The translations under genes were made by a program, and so were the position numbers. A stretch of 35,959 bases of DNA from Clostridium sp. (GTDB lineage Bacteria; Bacteroidota; Bacteroidia; Bacteroidales; Bacteroidaceae): assembly GCA_023663705.1 (NCBI GenBank), contig JAMPGY010000024.1:1-35959 (forward strand), written 5' to 3'. The notes below the pieces were generated by a model. It was not told where the DNA came from and did not search any database. It saw only the letters and a list, made by a program, of their open reading frames with translations. This document shows positions 16,242 through 24,705 of this stretch, piece after piece (within the stretch, counting starts at the first letter, position 1; each line of letters opens with the position of its first letter).

Positions 16242-17306
16242 ATGAAGGTTATACACATAGAATCAGGACTTGGCAATCAGATGCTGTCGTATTGTGAATA
16301 TTTGGCCATAAAAAAAATGAATCCTGATGATGACGTTTATATTGAGAATATAATATTTGACATACCGGAGTGTAATTCCGTGGTAAATCAGTGGAACGGA
16401 TATGAGCTGCAAAGTGTTTTTGGAATAGAGGCTCCCAATATAAAACAATTGTTTACGGAAGAGCAATGGCAGAAAATATTGGCGGAGATACGTAATCGGG
16501 AGTTTTGGAATCGTAAATGGAATTACGGTGTACATTTTACAGAGGCTTTCCGGCATGCCGGTCTGGACTTGACGAATACTTGTCCGGATCACGAAGCTCC
16601 CGGCGTGCCGGAAATAATACCTCCGCAAAATCCCTCTTTAAAACAGAAAGCCATTACATTTGCATGGCATCACTTTTTGCCGCTAACCTATTTACATGAG
16701 TATATGGCACGTAAAAGAGGTTATCGTATTTTGAAAACTGCTAATTATGATTTCCTTTTCTGTCAGAGTCCTGAAGATATGTATATAGGACAAAGGCTTG
16801 ACTTTAAAAAGAAAAATGCAGGTATAGAACGTATTGAAAAAGAAATCAAACAAGCGTTTAAATTTCCCGCATTAACAGACCAACGGGATATTGACGCGGT
16901 AAAGCAAATAAGGAGTTGCAACGCTGTAGCTATTCATGCCCGTAGGGGAGATATGCTTGGCGAAAATTATGGTTTGTATGCTACAGGATATTTCAAACGT
17001 GCTGTAGGGTATATCCGTAAACGGACGGAAAATCCGGTTTTTTATATTTTCACTGACCCCAATAGTGTGGCATGGTGTAGGGATAATGCCCGAATACTTG
17101 GCCTGAACATCAAAAATGATAAGATATTCTTTGTAGACTGGAATAAGGGAAATTGTAGCTTTCGGGATATGCAACTGATGGCAGAATGCAAGCATCAGGT
17201 GATAACCAACAGTACATTTGGCTGGTGGGGTGCATATTTCAACACAAACCCCGACAAGATAACTTGCTCCCCATTTGCTTATATAAACACAACTCATACC
17301 TTTTAG
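16242..17306 (+). CDS. Alpha-1,2-fucosyltransferase-like (GT11)
   Basis: A 354-aa protein of glycosyltransferase family 11. The N-terminus VIHIESGLGNQMLSYCEY is the family's opening motif. HARRGD near residue 231 is the HxRRxD GDP-fucose site. IFTDPNSVAWC and NSTFGWWGAYFN are the conserved C-terminal motifs. GT11 enzymes usually add L-fucose from GDP-fucose in alpha-1,2 linkage, and fucosylated surface glycans are common in Bacteroides. No GDP-fucose synthesis gene is in the window, so the donor must come from elsewhere (for example Fkp salvage). It is followed after 5 bp by the polymerase gene. Confidence 0.92.
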   Translation: MKVIHIESGLGNQMLSYCEYLAIKKMNPDDDVYIENIIFDIPECNSVVNQWNGYELQSVFGIEAPNIKQLFTEEQWQKILAEIRNREFWNRKWNYGVHFTEAFRHAGLDLTNTCPDHEAPGVPEIIPPQNPSLKQKAITFAWHHFLPLTYLHEYMARKRGYRILKTANYDFLFCQSPEDMYIGQRLDFKKKNAGIERIEKEIKQAFKFPALTDQRDIDAVKQIRSCNAVAIHARRGDMLGENYGLYATGYFKRAVGYIRKRTENPVFYIFTDPNSVAWCRDNARILGLNIKNDKIFFVDWNKGNCSFRDMQLMAECKHQVITNSTFGWWGAYFNTNPDKITCSPFAYINTTHTF

Positions 17307-17311
17307 TCGAA

Positions 17312-18634
17312 ATGTTTTTTGGTTTTTTTGCATTGGCAATACTTCCAATATTTTCTTCACTGAAAAGAATATATGACCGTCAGGGCTTAAATATTTTTGA
17401 TGTCACCCTTGTCTTCTCGGCTCTTTACTTTTGGGCAATACCGGTAAAAGACTTCTTTGTAAATCATGTACGGCCGGAATATATTCAGCATACTCCGACT
17501 GCTTTTGCTGTATGCTTGTATATGTGTCTGTTAGGTGTATGTGCGGCTATATATTCACGTAAGAAGAAATCACCTTTATATGTCACGGAGCGTTTGGCGG
17601 AGATAAAGATAATGCAGATAAAAGATTCGTTTCAATGGCTTGCTTTGATATATATTGCTTATATGCTGTTTCAAATAACGAATTATGCTGCATTGGATGA
17701 TGAGAATATAGAAGGCAACAATAATTTCTTTTACGGGACAGATGCAAATATTATCATGAAGATGATATTGGTGCCGTTTCGCACATTTTTCCCTGTTGTT
17801 TTTATCGTCCTGTGGTCAAATATTCCTGCGAAGAGCTTTTATAAGCAATTGCGGAAAATAAACATTGTATTGATTGTAGTTGCGCTGTTGCTTGGAAACA
17901 AGGGGTTCATGATGTTTAACTGTACGTTTCTTGCCTTGTATCTATATTCCATCAAACGTAAACAAATATCAAGGAATCAGATTATTCTATATGTTTCTGC
18001 AGTTATTGTTGCGTTGTCATTTGTATTCCCTTTATCGCAATCTTTTCGCTATTATAAGCAAGATGTAGTGAAACACTCGTCGGTACATGATTTTACAACG
18101 GTCTTGTCCGGGTTTATTGAAAATGGTGTGAGTGATGACTTGAAGGAGCGTGTAGAAGCGTATGAGAAAGGGCGCTCGCTTAATTTATACGATGCGGTTG
18201 ATTTTGCAGCTTCCCGCACCGAATACCGTGGTTGGGGGCATTTGACATGGATTGTATTAAGTTATATTATCCCCCAACGGATGAGAAATGACGGTAACAT
18301 TATGGCGGTAATGATGCAAGGCGGAGGAGACGTTGGAGAAAGCATACTGGCATGGCATGTGCTTGATTGGGGGATTCTTATAGGTCCGTGCATGGCAGTT
18401 CTTCATTATTTGATATTGTATTTATTATATTATTATATCGGTATATATTTCAATCGTTGGATCAAATCGCCCGTATATCCTCTTGTCATATATTCATTTA
18501 TTTTAAGATTGGCTATAGGTTGTGAACATAATCCCAATGCGGATATAAAAGCGATTTATAACACATATTACTTGATTATTATATTCGCTGGGATTGTTTT
18601 ATATTATTATCGCAGAAAGAATGTAAGGGTGTAA
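17312..18634 (+). CDS. Wzy-like repeat-unit polymerase
   Basis: A 440-aa polytopic membrane protein with about 10-12 hydrophobic helices and a larger hydrophilic loop around residues 245-320 (from SQSFRYYKQDVV to the segment before WIVLSYIIPQRM). This is the layout of O-antigen/capsule polymerases, which have poor sequence conservation. It is the only such protein in the locus, so it is the natural partner of the flippase at 6236. The start ATG at 17312 lies just after the fucosyltransferase stop; longer in-frame starts would overlap that gene. The assignment rests on topology and context more than on motifs. Confidence 0.8.
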   Translation: MFFGFFALAILPIFSSLKRIYDRQGLNIFDVTLVFSALYFWAIPVKDFFVNHVRPEYIQHTPTAFAVCLYMCLLGVCAAIYSRKKKSPLYVTERLAEIKIMQIKDSFQWLALIYIAYMLFQITNYAALDDENIEGNNNFFYGTDANIIMKMILVPFRTFFPVVFIVLWSNIPAKSFYKQLRKINIVLIVVALLLGNKGFMMFNCTFLALYLYSIKRKQISRNQIILYVSAVIVALSFVFPLSQSFRYYKQDVVKHSSVHDFTTVLSGFIENGVSDDLKERVEAYEKGRSLNLYDAVDFAASRTEYRGWGHLTWIVLSYIIPQRMRNDGNIMAVMMQGGGDVGESILAWHVLDWGILIGPCMAVLHYLILYLLYYYIGIYFNRWIKSPVYPLVIYSFILRLAIGCEHNPNADIKAIYNTYYLIIIFAGIVLYYYRRKNVRV

Positions 18635-18653
18635 TATTAAATGATAACATAAC

Positions 18654-19619
18654 ATGATAGTTGAACTTTTTTTGAATTTTAATTTCTGGCTTGAATCAAG
18701 AACAGAGAGCAGACCCAAAGAACAAAGAACCCTTATTTCGAAGGTTGTGCTGAATGGACTGAAATTAGTATGTACCTATATGGTGTATGGGTATCTGTCT
18801 TTGCTGAAAAAGCTTGGGATGATACGGATAAAACCTTTGATTGATGACGGCAAGCTGCCCATTGTCTCACTGACGACATTTCCAGCACGTATTGATAATT
18901 TATGGATGGTCCTGTATTGCATTTTTCGGCAAAGCGTACGTCCGGCAAAAATAGTCGTAACCCTTATTGAAGAAGAAATGCCGGGAGGGAATGCTTCGCT
19001 TGCACCTGTTCTGCGCTATTTTGAGAGTTACGGTGTGGAATTCCTTTTTGAAAAGGAGAACCTTCGTCCACACAATAAGTATTTTTATTGCAGACAGAAA
19101 TATAACAATAGAGATGTTATAACAATAGATGACGATTTACTGTATTACAGTAAGACAATAGAGCGACTTTTAGAACTTCATAAGAGGTATCCCAATTGCG
19201 TTTGTACGAATAGAGGAACGTTGATTAAGACCGATGAATCAGGTTTCCTCTCATCGCGTTTCTGGCCCACGGTATTACATGACAAAGGACCTTCTTTGGA
19301 TATTATAGCCTTGGGGTATTCCGCTGTATTCTATCCCGCAACTTTTCAATCACCGCTACTTTATGATGTAAAACTGATAAAAGACTTGTCATTGGGGACA
19401 GATGACTTATGGTTAAGGGCTATAGAAACGGTTGAAGGTATTGGTGTTGTAAATGGCGGGTATTATGCACACCCCATGACTTTGCCAACGTCTCAGGCAA
19501 TAGCTTTGCAAAAACGCAATTGTGCAATAATGGATAATGGCAATGATATTAATTGGCATAAACTTAATTGTTATTTCGGTTTGTATGATTTATTGAAAAA
19601 TCATACTGATAAGTTGTGA
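18654..19619 (+). CDS. Probable GT-A glycosyltransferase
   Basis: A 321-aa protein. After about 65 N-terminal residues that may associate with the membrane comes a GT-A-like fold: PIVSLTTFPARIDNLWMV, then VRPAKIVVTLIEEEMP, then PHNKYFYC and the acidic motif VITIDDDLLY (residues about 160-170), which should bind the metal and sugar nucleotide. A GTDDLWLRAIE segment follows late. This pattern occurs in capsule-locus transferases distantly related to GT2. It overlaps the start region of the next GT2 gene. Function as a glycosyltransferase is likely; the sugar cannot be inferred. Confidence 0.75.
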   Translation: MIVELFLNFNFWLESRTESRPKEQRTLISKVVLNGLKLVCTYMVYGYLSLLKKLGMIRIKPLIDDGKLPIVSLTTFPARIDNLWMVLYCIFRQSVRPAKIVVTLIEEEMPGGNASLAPVLRYFESYGVEFLFEKENLRPHNKYFYCRQKYNNRDVITIDDDLLYYSKTIERLLELHKRYPNCVCTNRGTLIKTDESGFLSSRFWPTVLHDKGPSLDIIALGYSAVFYPATFQSPLLYDVKLIKDLSLGTDDLWLRAIETVEGIGVVNGGYYAHPMTLPTSQAIALQKRNCAIMDNGNDINWHKLNCYFGLYDLLKNHTDKL

Positions 19620-19621
19620 AG

Positions 19622-20455
19622 ATGCGGCTTTCTATAATTATACCTTTATATAATAAGGAAACGTTTATAGCGAATACTTTGGAGTCTGTTTTGTCTTCTT
19701 GTTTTGACGACTTTGAGGTTTTAGTAGTAAACGATGGATCGACAGACAGATCTCAATATATCGTCGAACAAATAAAAGACAGCAGATTACGTCTTATAAA
19801 CAAACCGAACGAGGGGGTCTCCGCAACTCGAAATAGAGGAATTAATGAGGCAAAAGGAGATTATATTTGTCTTATTGATGCGGATGACATATTATTGTCC
19901 GGTGCAATTGAAGAATTTTCAAGAATGGTAAATGATTCGGGGAAATGTAGTGTTTTGATTGCGAGTTATGTAGAGAAAAACAATGAAGGGAAGATTGTGA
20001 AATCCTGTGTTTGTAAAGACGGGATTATTACTGATGCAATGTATGCTTTGTGGCATAAGGACATCTATCCACGAATGGGCAATGTTTTTATTAAACGAAC
20101 TTTTATCCAAGAAGTTGGTATGATGCGAACAGATCTCACTCTTTATGAAGACAAAGAATGGATACTGCGTTTATTGCGTAATAGTTCTGTTTATGGTTCA
20201 AGTAAAGTCTTGCTTGAATACAGACGTTGTGCAGGAGGACTTAGCTTTAATATGCCTTCAATAAAGAATGATTTTGCCGGTATAGTTAGATTGGGAGATG
20301 TAAAAAATAAATATGAGAGATTGATCGTAGGAGATTTTCTTATGCGCAGATTGATACGTAGGATGTTAGCCAAGGATGTATTAGGTGTGTTAGATATCTT
20401 GAAATTAAATTGGAAGTATCTCCATATTATGATTTGGGCATTTATAAGTAAATAA
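19622..20455 (+). CDS. Glycosyltransferase family 2
   Basis: A 277-aa GT2 enzyme: [18 protein letters not shown] at the N-terminus, [12 protein letters not shown] for nucleotide binding, and LIDADDI as the metal-binding site. [14 protein letters not shown] is the usual acidic segment before the catalytic loop. The ATG at 19622 is preferred. An upstream in-frame GTG at 19616 overlaps the previous stop and would allow translational coupling. It is 5 bp before the next acetyltransferase. No membrane anchor, so it is likely a cytoplasmic-face enzyme adding one sugar. Confidence 0.9.
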   Translation: MRLSIIIPLYNKETFIANTLESVLSSCFDDFEVLVVNDGSTDRSQYIVEQIKDSRLRLINKPNEGVSATRNRGINEAKGDYICLIDADDILLSGAIEEFSRMVNDSGKCSVLIASYVEKNNEGKIVKSCVCKDGIITDAMYALWHKDIYPRMGNVFIKRTFIQEVGMMRTDLTLYEDKEWILRLLRNSSVYGSSKVLLEYRRCAGGLSFNMPSIKNDFAGIVRLGDVKNKYERLIVGDFLMRRLIRRMLAKDVLGVLDILKLNWKYLHIMIWAFISK

Positions 20456-20460
20456 AAGCT

Positions 20461-21063
20461 ATGATTCGTTATTTGAAGCGTCTGCGAGACCTTTGGCTGA
20501 AGGGGGTGGTGTGGCATAGATACAAGATTGGAAAGAATTTCCATTGCGGCCGCGGCACATTCCTTTGGGCGAGGAACAGACTGGAGATCGGTGATAATTT
20601 TTATTTTGGAAAGTATTCCAGCATTGAGACCAACTGCATTATAGGAAATAATGTCATCATTGCCAATCATGTGGGAATTGTAGGGCGGTATGATCACAAT
20701 TACCAGCAGGTTGGCGTTCCGGTTCGTTTAGCGATGCAAATGCACGATGCTGATTATGACTGGAAAGGAAAAGATGAGCTAACGGTAATCGGTGATGATG
20801 TGTGGATAGGCTATGGCGCTATTGTCATGAGTGGCGTACATATTGCTGACGGATGTATTATTGCGTCTGGGGCTGTAGTGACAAAGGACACTGAACCATA
20901 TACTATTTATGGTGGTGTGCCTGCAAAAAAAATATCTGATCGTTTTGAAAAAATGGAAGATAGAGAAAAACATATTAATTTGCTTTACGGAAAGTTAATG
21001 GATATGAAACAGGGGGGGGTAAAACTAAAGTTTTGTTATTCACCTAATAGGCTTATAGCTTAA
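20461..21063 (+). CDS. Hexapeptide O-acetyltransferase, G8 tract near the C-terminus
   Basis: A 200-aa left-handed beta-helix acetyltransferase (WcaF/CapG-like). Hexapeptide repeats run from about residue 28 ([19 protein letters not shown]) through [19 protein letters not shown] to GGVPAKKI near residue 160. Codons 184-188 (Q-G-G-V-K) are encoded by G8 followed by TAAAA. Loss of one G gives an immediate TAA and removes only the last 14 residues, well beyond the beta-helix, so the effect of slippage here is less clear than in the other genes. It is probably a sugar O-acetyltransferase. Confidence 0.88.
   Translation: MIRYLKRLRDLWLKGVVWHRYKIGKNFHCGRGTFLWARNRLEIGDNFYFGKYSSIETNCIIGNNVIIANHVGIVGRYDHNYQQVGVPVRLAMQMHDADYDWKGKDELTVIGDDVWIGYGAIVMSGVHIADGCIIASGAVVTKDTEPYTIYGGVPAKKISDRFEKMEDREKHINLLYGKLMDMKQGGVKLKFCYSPNRLIA
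21012..21019 (+). repeat. G8 tract, predicted slippage switch 5
   Basis: G8 followed by TAAAAC, read as CAG GGG GGG GTA AAA at codons 184-188 of 200. Loss of one G gives an immediate TAA. It is the only tract near a C-terminus, so slippage would trim the protein rather than abolish it. Confidence 0.7.
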
Positions 21064-21091
21064 TGTCTGGTTATGTAAAGTTATAAGTCTT

Positions 21092-21739
21092 ATGGATTTA
21101 GGAAAATACTTAAAAAATTTCTTCTCTAAAAAGAAACTGAATAAAAGCATCTCGTGGTTTGCCTTTTGGGATTCTGAGTCTGAATTTCCTGATGATGTGT
21201 ATCTTGCTGCATTCTGCAGATTGATGAATTGCAAGGTTGGGCGATATACAAGGATAAAACCTGGATGTGTTTTCAAGAATGTCACAATCGGCAGGTTCTG
21301 TAGTTTTGCAAACGACGTTATGATCGGATTGGGGCAACATCCAACTTTTTTGCTTTCCACCAATTCTATATTTTATAAGAAAGGTATAAGCGACAAGTTT
21401 GCGCACGCCATTGATTATGACGAAGAGCCACGCACAACTATCGGCAACGATGTTTGGATTGGCAATGGGGCGGTGGTGATGGATGGTGTGACCATTGGTG
21501 ACGGGGCTATTGTAGCGTCAAGAGCGGTTGTGACAAAGGATGTTCCTCCTTATGCTGTGGTTGGAGGCGTGCCGGCAAAGATTCTGAAATACCGTTTCCC
21601 GCAGGATATAATAGAAATACTGGAAAAGTGGGAATGGTGGAATTGCTCCGATGATGAGTTGAAGAAGATTCTGCCCTTGTTTACGGAGAATGATATAACA
21701 TTAGACAAGTTAAAGGTATATATAAAAGATTTGTCATAA
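21092..21739 (+). CDS. CatB-type hexapeptide acetyltransferase, no G tract
   Basis: A 215-aa beta-helix acetyltransferase of the xenobiotic-acetyltransferase (CatB/Vat) type used in CPS loci for sugar O- or N-acetylation. Key segments are [21 protein letters not shown], the looped insertion around [31 protein letters not shown] and [14 protein letters not shown]. The last 45 residues are a helical tail. It lies 28 bp after the preceding acetyltransferase. It is the only one of the seven acyl/acetyltransferases in the locus without a G7-G8 tract, which makes it a useful internal control for that pattern. Confidence 0.9.
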   Translation: MDLGKYLKNFFSKKKLNKSISWFAFWDSESEFPDDVYLAAFCRLMNCKVGRYTRIKPGCVFKNVTIGRFCSFANDVMIGLGQHPTFLLSTNSIFYKKGISDKFAHAIDYDEEPRTTIGNDVWIGNGAVVMDGVTIGDGAIVASRAVVTKDVPPYAVVGGVPAKILKYRFPQDIIEILEKWEWWNCSDDELKKILPLFTENDITLDKLKVYIKDLS

Positions 21740-21754
21740 AAAAGCTCAAATCAG

Positions 21755-22729
21755 ATGGGAAATGATAGAGTGAGACAGCGTGATGTCGGCATTGATATAC
21801 TGAAATGTATAGCTGCCATTTTGATTACAAATAGCCATATGGAACTGCTTTACGGTAAATATAGCGTATTGGCAACCGGTGGTGCCATTGGTGATGCTTT
21901 ATTCTTCTTTGTTTCAGGCTTTACACTCTTTTTAGGGGGGGTGAAATCATTTGATAATTATTATAAAAGAAGGATAAATCGGATATATCCCACCGTGTTT
22001 GCATGGGCTTTGGTCGGTAGTGTGGTTTTTAATATTCATAGGGATATTAAGGACGTATTATTGTCCGGAGGAGGGTGGTTTGTCAGTTGCATAATGATAT
22101 ATTATGTGATTCTGTGGTTTGTGCGCAGATATATGATCAACCGGCTGAGAGTTGTATTTGCGCTTAGTGCATGTGTTGTGGGCTTATGGTTTTGCATGAT
22201 ACCGGTGCCGGATGGTTTCAACATGTATGGAGCCACTTATTTCAAGTGGTGTTTCTTTTTCCTGTTCATGCTTCAGGGAGCTATGATGGGTAAATCTGTA
22301 CAGCAACATACGGGCAGTCTGTTTAAATACGGTCTGTCTTTACTGGTGTGTGTCATTGCTTACTACGGTTTGTGCGCATTGAGATTATGTCCGGATTATT
22401 CGCTATTTCAAATTTTCTCATTGTTGCCGTTGTTGGGTGTGACGTATTGTTTTTACCGGGTTTGCCATTCACCGTGGATGATAGAGATATATAGTCATAG
22501 ATTATGGGGCTGGCTGATACGTTTTATCGGTGGTCTTTGTTTGGAGATATATCTGGTGCAATCTTCTTTGTTTACGGACAGGATGAATGCTATATTCCCT
22601 TTCAATATCCCGATTATGTTCCTGATAATCTTGATAGCGGCATATCTGTTGCGCTGTCTGTCTCGTATCTGGAGCCAGACTTTTAAAGAACAGGATTACG
22701 AATGGAAGAGTGTCTTCGCGTTTTTGTAA
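21755..22729 (+). CDS. Acyltransferase family 3 membrane protein, internal G7 tract
   Basis: A 324-aa polytopic acyltransferase. The first helix is DILKCIAAILITNSHMELL, with the family's conserved His (NSH). ALFFFVSGFTLFL is the second helix, and YYKRRINRIYP is the conserved basic loop before helix three. Codons 60-64 (L-G-G-V-K), just after helix two, are encoded by G7 followed by TGAAA. Loss of one G gives an immediate TGA and would cut the protein after two helices. It is the last gene of the continuous operon: the next gene follows a 357-bp gap containing decayed sequence. Confidence 0.9.
   Translation: MGNDRVRQRDVGIDILKCIAAILITNSHMELLYGKYSVLATGGAIGDALFFFVSGFTLFLGGVKSFDNYYKRRINRIYPTVFAWALVGSVVFNIHRDIKDVLLSGGGWFVSCIMIYYVILWFVRRYMINRLRVVFALSACVVGLWFCMIPVPDGFNMYGATYFKWCFFFLFMLQGAMMGKSVQQHTGSLFKYGLSLLVCVIAYYGLCALRLCPDYSLFQIFSLLPLLGVTYCFYRVCHSPWMIEIYSHRLWGWLIRFIGGLCLEIYLVQSSLFTDRMNAIFPFNIPIMFLIILIAAYLLRCLSRIWSQTFKEQDYEWKSVFAFL
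21935..21941 (+). repeat. G7 tract, predicted slippage switch 6
   Basis: G7 followed by TGAAATC, read as TTA GGG GGG GTG AAA at codons 60-64. Loss of one G gives an immediate TGA, and gain of one gives TGA four codons past the tract. The flank differs from the others (TGAAA, not TAAAA), yet the stop-in-frame geometry is kept. Confidence 0.72.
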
Positions 22730-22739
22730 GTAGCGGGAG

Positions 22740-22904
22740 AAGCAATATCATTTCATAAAGAAGCCCGGGACGACGTTTGAAACGTGATTTTATGCTTGTG
22801 TCAAGTAAATCTATATATACACACTGAGGAAAACGTTCTCTAAGAACAGTGCTTTTGTCTGTCTGATGCGCACCGAACAAGAAGATACTATCTTTTTACT
22901 ATTT
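22740..22904 (-). pseudogene. Remnant of an AAA-ATPase/DUF4143-type protein (N-terminal part)
   Basis: On the minus strand this encodes DSIFLFGAHQTDKSTVLRE, then CVYIDLLDTSIKSRFKRRPG. It strongly recalls the start of the ATP-binding AAA_14/DUF4143 proteins, in which the P-loop reads G-x-R-Q-T-G-K-S/T-T. Here the P-loop is damaged (Asp for Gly before Lys), a stop lies just upstream of the fragment, and similarity ends after about 50 residues. Most of the gene (normally about 400 codons) is missing. A promoter-like sequence still points at it from 23045. Confidence 0.65.
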
Positions 22905-22918
22905 GTCTATCTTGTAAA

Positions 22919-22926
22919 TATGTTTG
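22919..22926 (+). promoter_or_regulatory. Possible -7 box TATGTTTG
   Basis: A perfect TAnnTTTG match in the gap before the 23087 glycosyltransferase. The -33 element is poor (a T-run about 22 bases upstream). It could give the glycosyltransferase its own transcript, with a leader of about 150 bases. Confidence 0.3.
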
Positions 22927-22954
22927 TGTATAATGTCTGTTTTTGATTGTTTGT

Positions 22955-23018
22955 ACTGCAAATTTTCAATGATTCTGTGCAGTGTTACTGAAAATTTTTA
23001 ATGATTTTATGCAACAAA
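22955..23018. repeat. Two imperfect 32-bp tandem repeats
   Basis: Units 22955-22986 and 22987-23018 both start ACTG and share AATTTT(C/T)AATGATT followed by (G/A)TGCA. They lie directly downstream of a minus-strand promoter-like sequence, so they could be operator sites of the decayed ATPase gene. Confidence 0.4.
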
Positions 23019-23045
23019 GGTACGGAAAAACAATGAATTTGTAAA
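23015..23045 (-). promoter_or_regulatory. Predicted minus-strand promoter TTTA-N19-TACCTTTG
   Basis: Read on the minus strand: TTTA (23045-23042), 19 bases, then TACCTTTG (23022-23015). The -7 box matches the consensus perfectly and the spacing is right. It faces the decayed AAA-ATPase fragment and would be antisense to nothing else. Confidence 0.5.
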
Positions 23046-23086
23046 GCAAAAAGCTATGTTTTTTTAAGATGTTAGCCCTGTAATTT

Positions 23087-24313
23087 ATGCTTTCTATTCT
23101 TATTAACGCATACGCTTGTTCTCCTGGTATGGGTCGCGAGCCGGACATGGCGTGGAACTGGTGTGTCAATCTGGCAAAATATTGTGAGTTGCATATTATC
23201 ACCGAGGGAGAGTTTCGCGAGCGGATTGAGGCGGTGATGCCCGATCTGCCGCAAGGCGGAAATATGCACTTTTATTACAATCTTGTGCCGGAGGAGGTGA
23301 GACGGATGTGCTGGAACCAGGGCGACTGGAGGTTTTACAAATATTACAGGCAGTGGCAATGGAAGACGTATGAGATGGCGCGGGATATTATTGCCACCAC
23401 ACACATCGATGTGATGCATCAGCTGAATATGATTGGGTTTCGCGAACCGGGATATCTGTGGAAGATAAAGGATGTGCCGCTGGTGTGGGGACCGGTGGAC
23501 GCAAAGGAGAAATTCCCTGTGGAATATCTTGAAGGAGCCGGTTGGAAGTCGAAACTGTTTATGCGTTTGAAAAATGAAATAACCTGTTGGCAACTCAAAT
23601 ACAGCAGGCGTGTTCGGAATATGGTGGAGCGTTCGTCTGTTGTGATTTCGGCTTCGTCAAATTCTCAGTATTCATTCCGTAAATACTTTCAGATAGATTC
23701 GCCTTTGATGAATGAGACGGGATGTTATGCTGCAGGTGAAATTTCGGATACAAGAAACTTTAATGATGACACATTCGACTTGCTTTGGGTGGGGAAAATG
23801 GATTTCCGCAAACAGTTTGTGTTGGCACTGCGTGCTTTCGCCACGGCTTTTCATCATGACATGCGGTTGCATGTCGTGGGTGCGGGCGATGTGAAAGACT
23901 ATCAGGCAGAAGCTGAAAAATTGGGCGTGATGGAACAATGTGTGTGGCATGGTGCTGTTTCACATGAGGAGGTGCAGAGGTTGATGAATGAGACCGACTT
24001 GTTCTTCTTTACCAGTGTGGCGGAGGGAACCCCGCATGTTGTGCTTGAGGCAATAGGTAATAAGCTTCCTGTGTTGTGTTTTGACACATGCGGGCATGGT
24101 GATACGATTGACAATCGCGTGGGCATCAAAATTCCTTTGTCCACCCCGGCGCAATCCGTGAAGGACTTTGCGGAGAGGATAGAATACCTATACGCTCATC
24201 GCGATGTGCTGAAGCGCATGTCAGACAGCTGTGTGGAGCGTAGCCGCGAGCTGTCGTGGGACAGTAAGGCACGGCGGATGGCCGGGCTTTACAAGGATAT
24301 TGCACGAAGATGA
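23087..24313 (+). CDS. Glycosyltransferase family 4
   Basis: A 408-aa GT-B enzyme (GT4). It opens with SILINAYACSPGMGREPDMAW, characteristic of a CPS-locus GT4 subgroup in Bacteroidetes. The C-terminal domain has LLWVGKMDFRKQF, LHVVGAGDV and the donor-site region SVAEGTPHVVLEAIGNKLPVLCF, which carries the E-x7-E pattern. Its base composition is more GC-rich than the preceding capsule genes, and it is separated from them by decayed sequence, so it may have been acquired separately. It is followed by a fragment of another glycosyltransferase. Confidence 0.9.
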   Translation: MLSILINAYACSPGMGREPDMAWNWCVNLAKYCELHIITEGEFRERIEAVMPDLPQGGNMHFYYNLVPEEVRRMCWNQGDWRFYKYYRQWQWKTYEMARDIIATTHIDVMHQLNMIGFREPGYLWKIKDVPLVWGPVDAKEKFPVEYLEGAGWKSKLFMRLKNEITCWQLKYSRRVRNMVERSSVVISASSNSQYSFRKYFQIDSPLMNETGCYAAGEISDTRNFNDDTFDLLWVGKMDFRKQFVLALRAFATAFHHDMRLHVVGAGDVKDYQAEAEKLGVMEQCVWHGAVSHEEVQRLMNETDLFFFTSVAEGTPHVVLEAIGNKLPVLCFDTCGHGDTIDNRVGIKIPLSTPAQSVKDFAERIEYLYAHRDVLKRMSDSCVERSRELSWDSKARRMAGLYKDIARR

Positions 24314-24364
24314 CTTGCCCCCTCACATCTTCCCGATACTTTCAGGCCGGACTAAGAAGAAGGA

Positions 24365-24649
24365 GGTACTGTCACGCCCAATGCCTGCGGCGGTGCTTTC
24401 TATAAAGACTTCATTGTGGTGCAGATGCTGAAGCAGCTGGGAGGTCGCGTTATGGTGCACTATCACAACAAGGGTGTGGTGTCACGACAGCGATTTGTTG
24501 AGCAGTTTACGCTTGATGTGTTTGAGAAAAATATGACTGTTTGGCTTGATGATATTATGAAAAACATAATATCTGACATGTTGTTTGCAGATAGGTTATT
24601 GTGCTGTAGCAATCACGTTCAATTGTCTCAAACGAAAAAAACTTTGTGA
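24365..24649 (+). pseudogene. Glycosyltransferase fragment
   Basis: An open frame reading TPNACGGAFYKDFIVVQML then GGRVMVHYHNKGVVSRQRFV and KNMTVWL. The 'F-x-KDF...K-x-x-G-x-x-V...HxHNKG' pattern is that of the N-terminal domain of CPS-locus GT4 enzymes, in which this region precedes a Rossmann core. There is no proper start, and similarity ends by about 24600, so only some 80 codons remain. It is probably the relic of a gene that once followed the 23087 glycosyltransferase. Confidence 0.65.
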
Positions 24650-24651
24650 TA

Positions 24652-24683
24652 TTTGGCTTTATCGGCAGAAAACATTATTTTTG
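24652..24683 (+). promoter_or_regulatory. Predicted promoter of the toxin-antitoxin pair
   Basis: TTTG (24652-24655), exactly 20 bases, then TATTTTTG (24676-24683): both boxes match the Bacteroides consensus perfectly. The antitoxin ATG lies 22 bp beyond the -7 box. Confidence 0.75.
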
Positions 24684-24705
24684 CGGCTAATAAAAATATA
24701 CGGAT

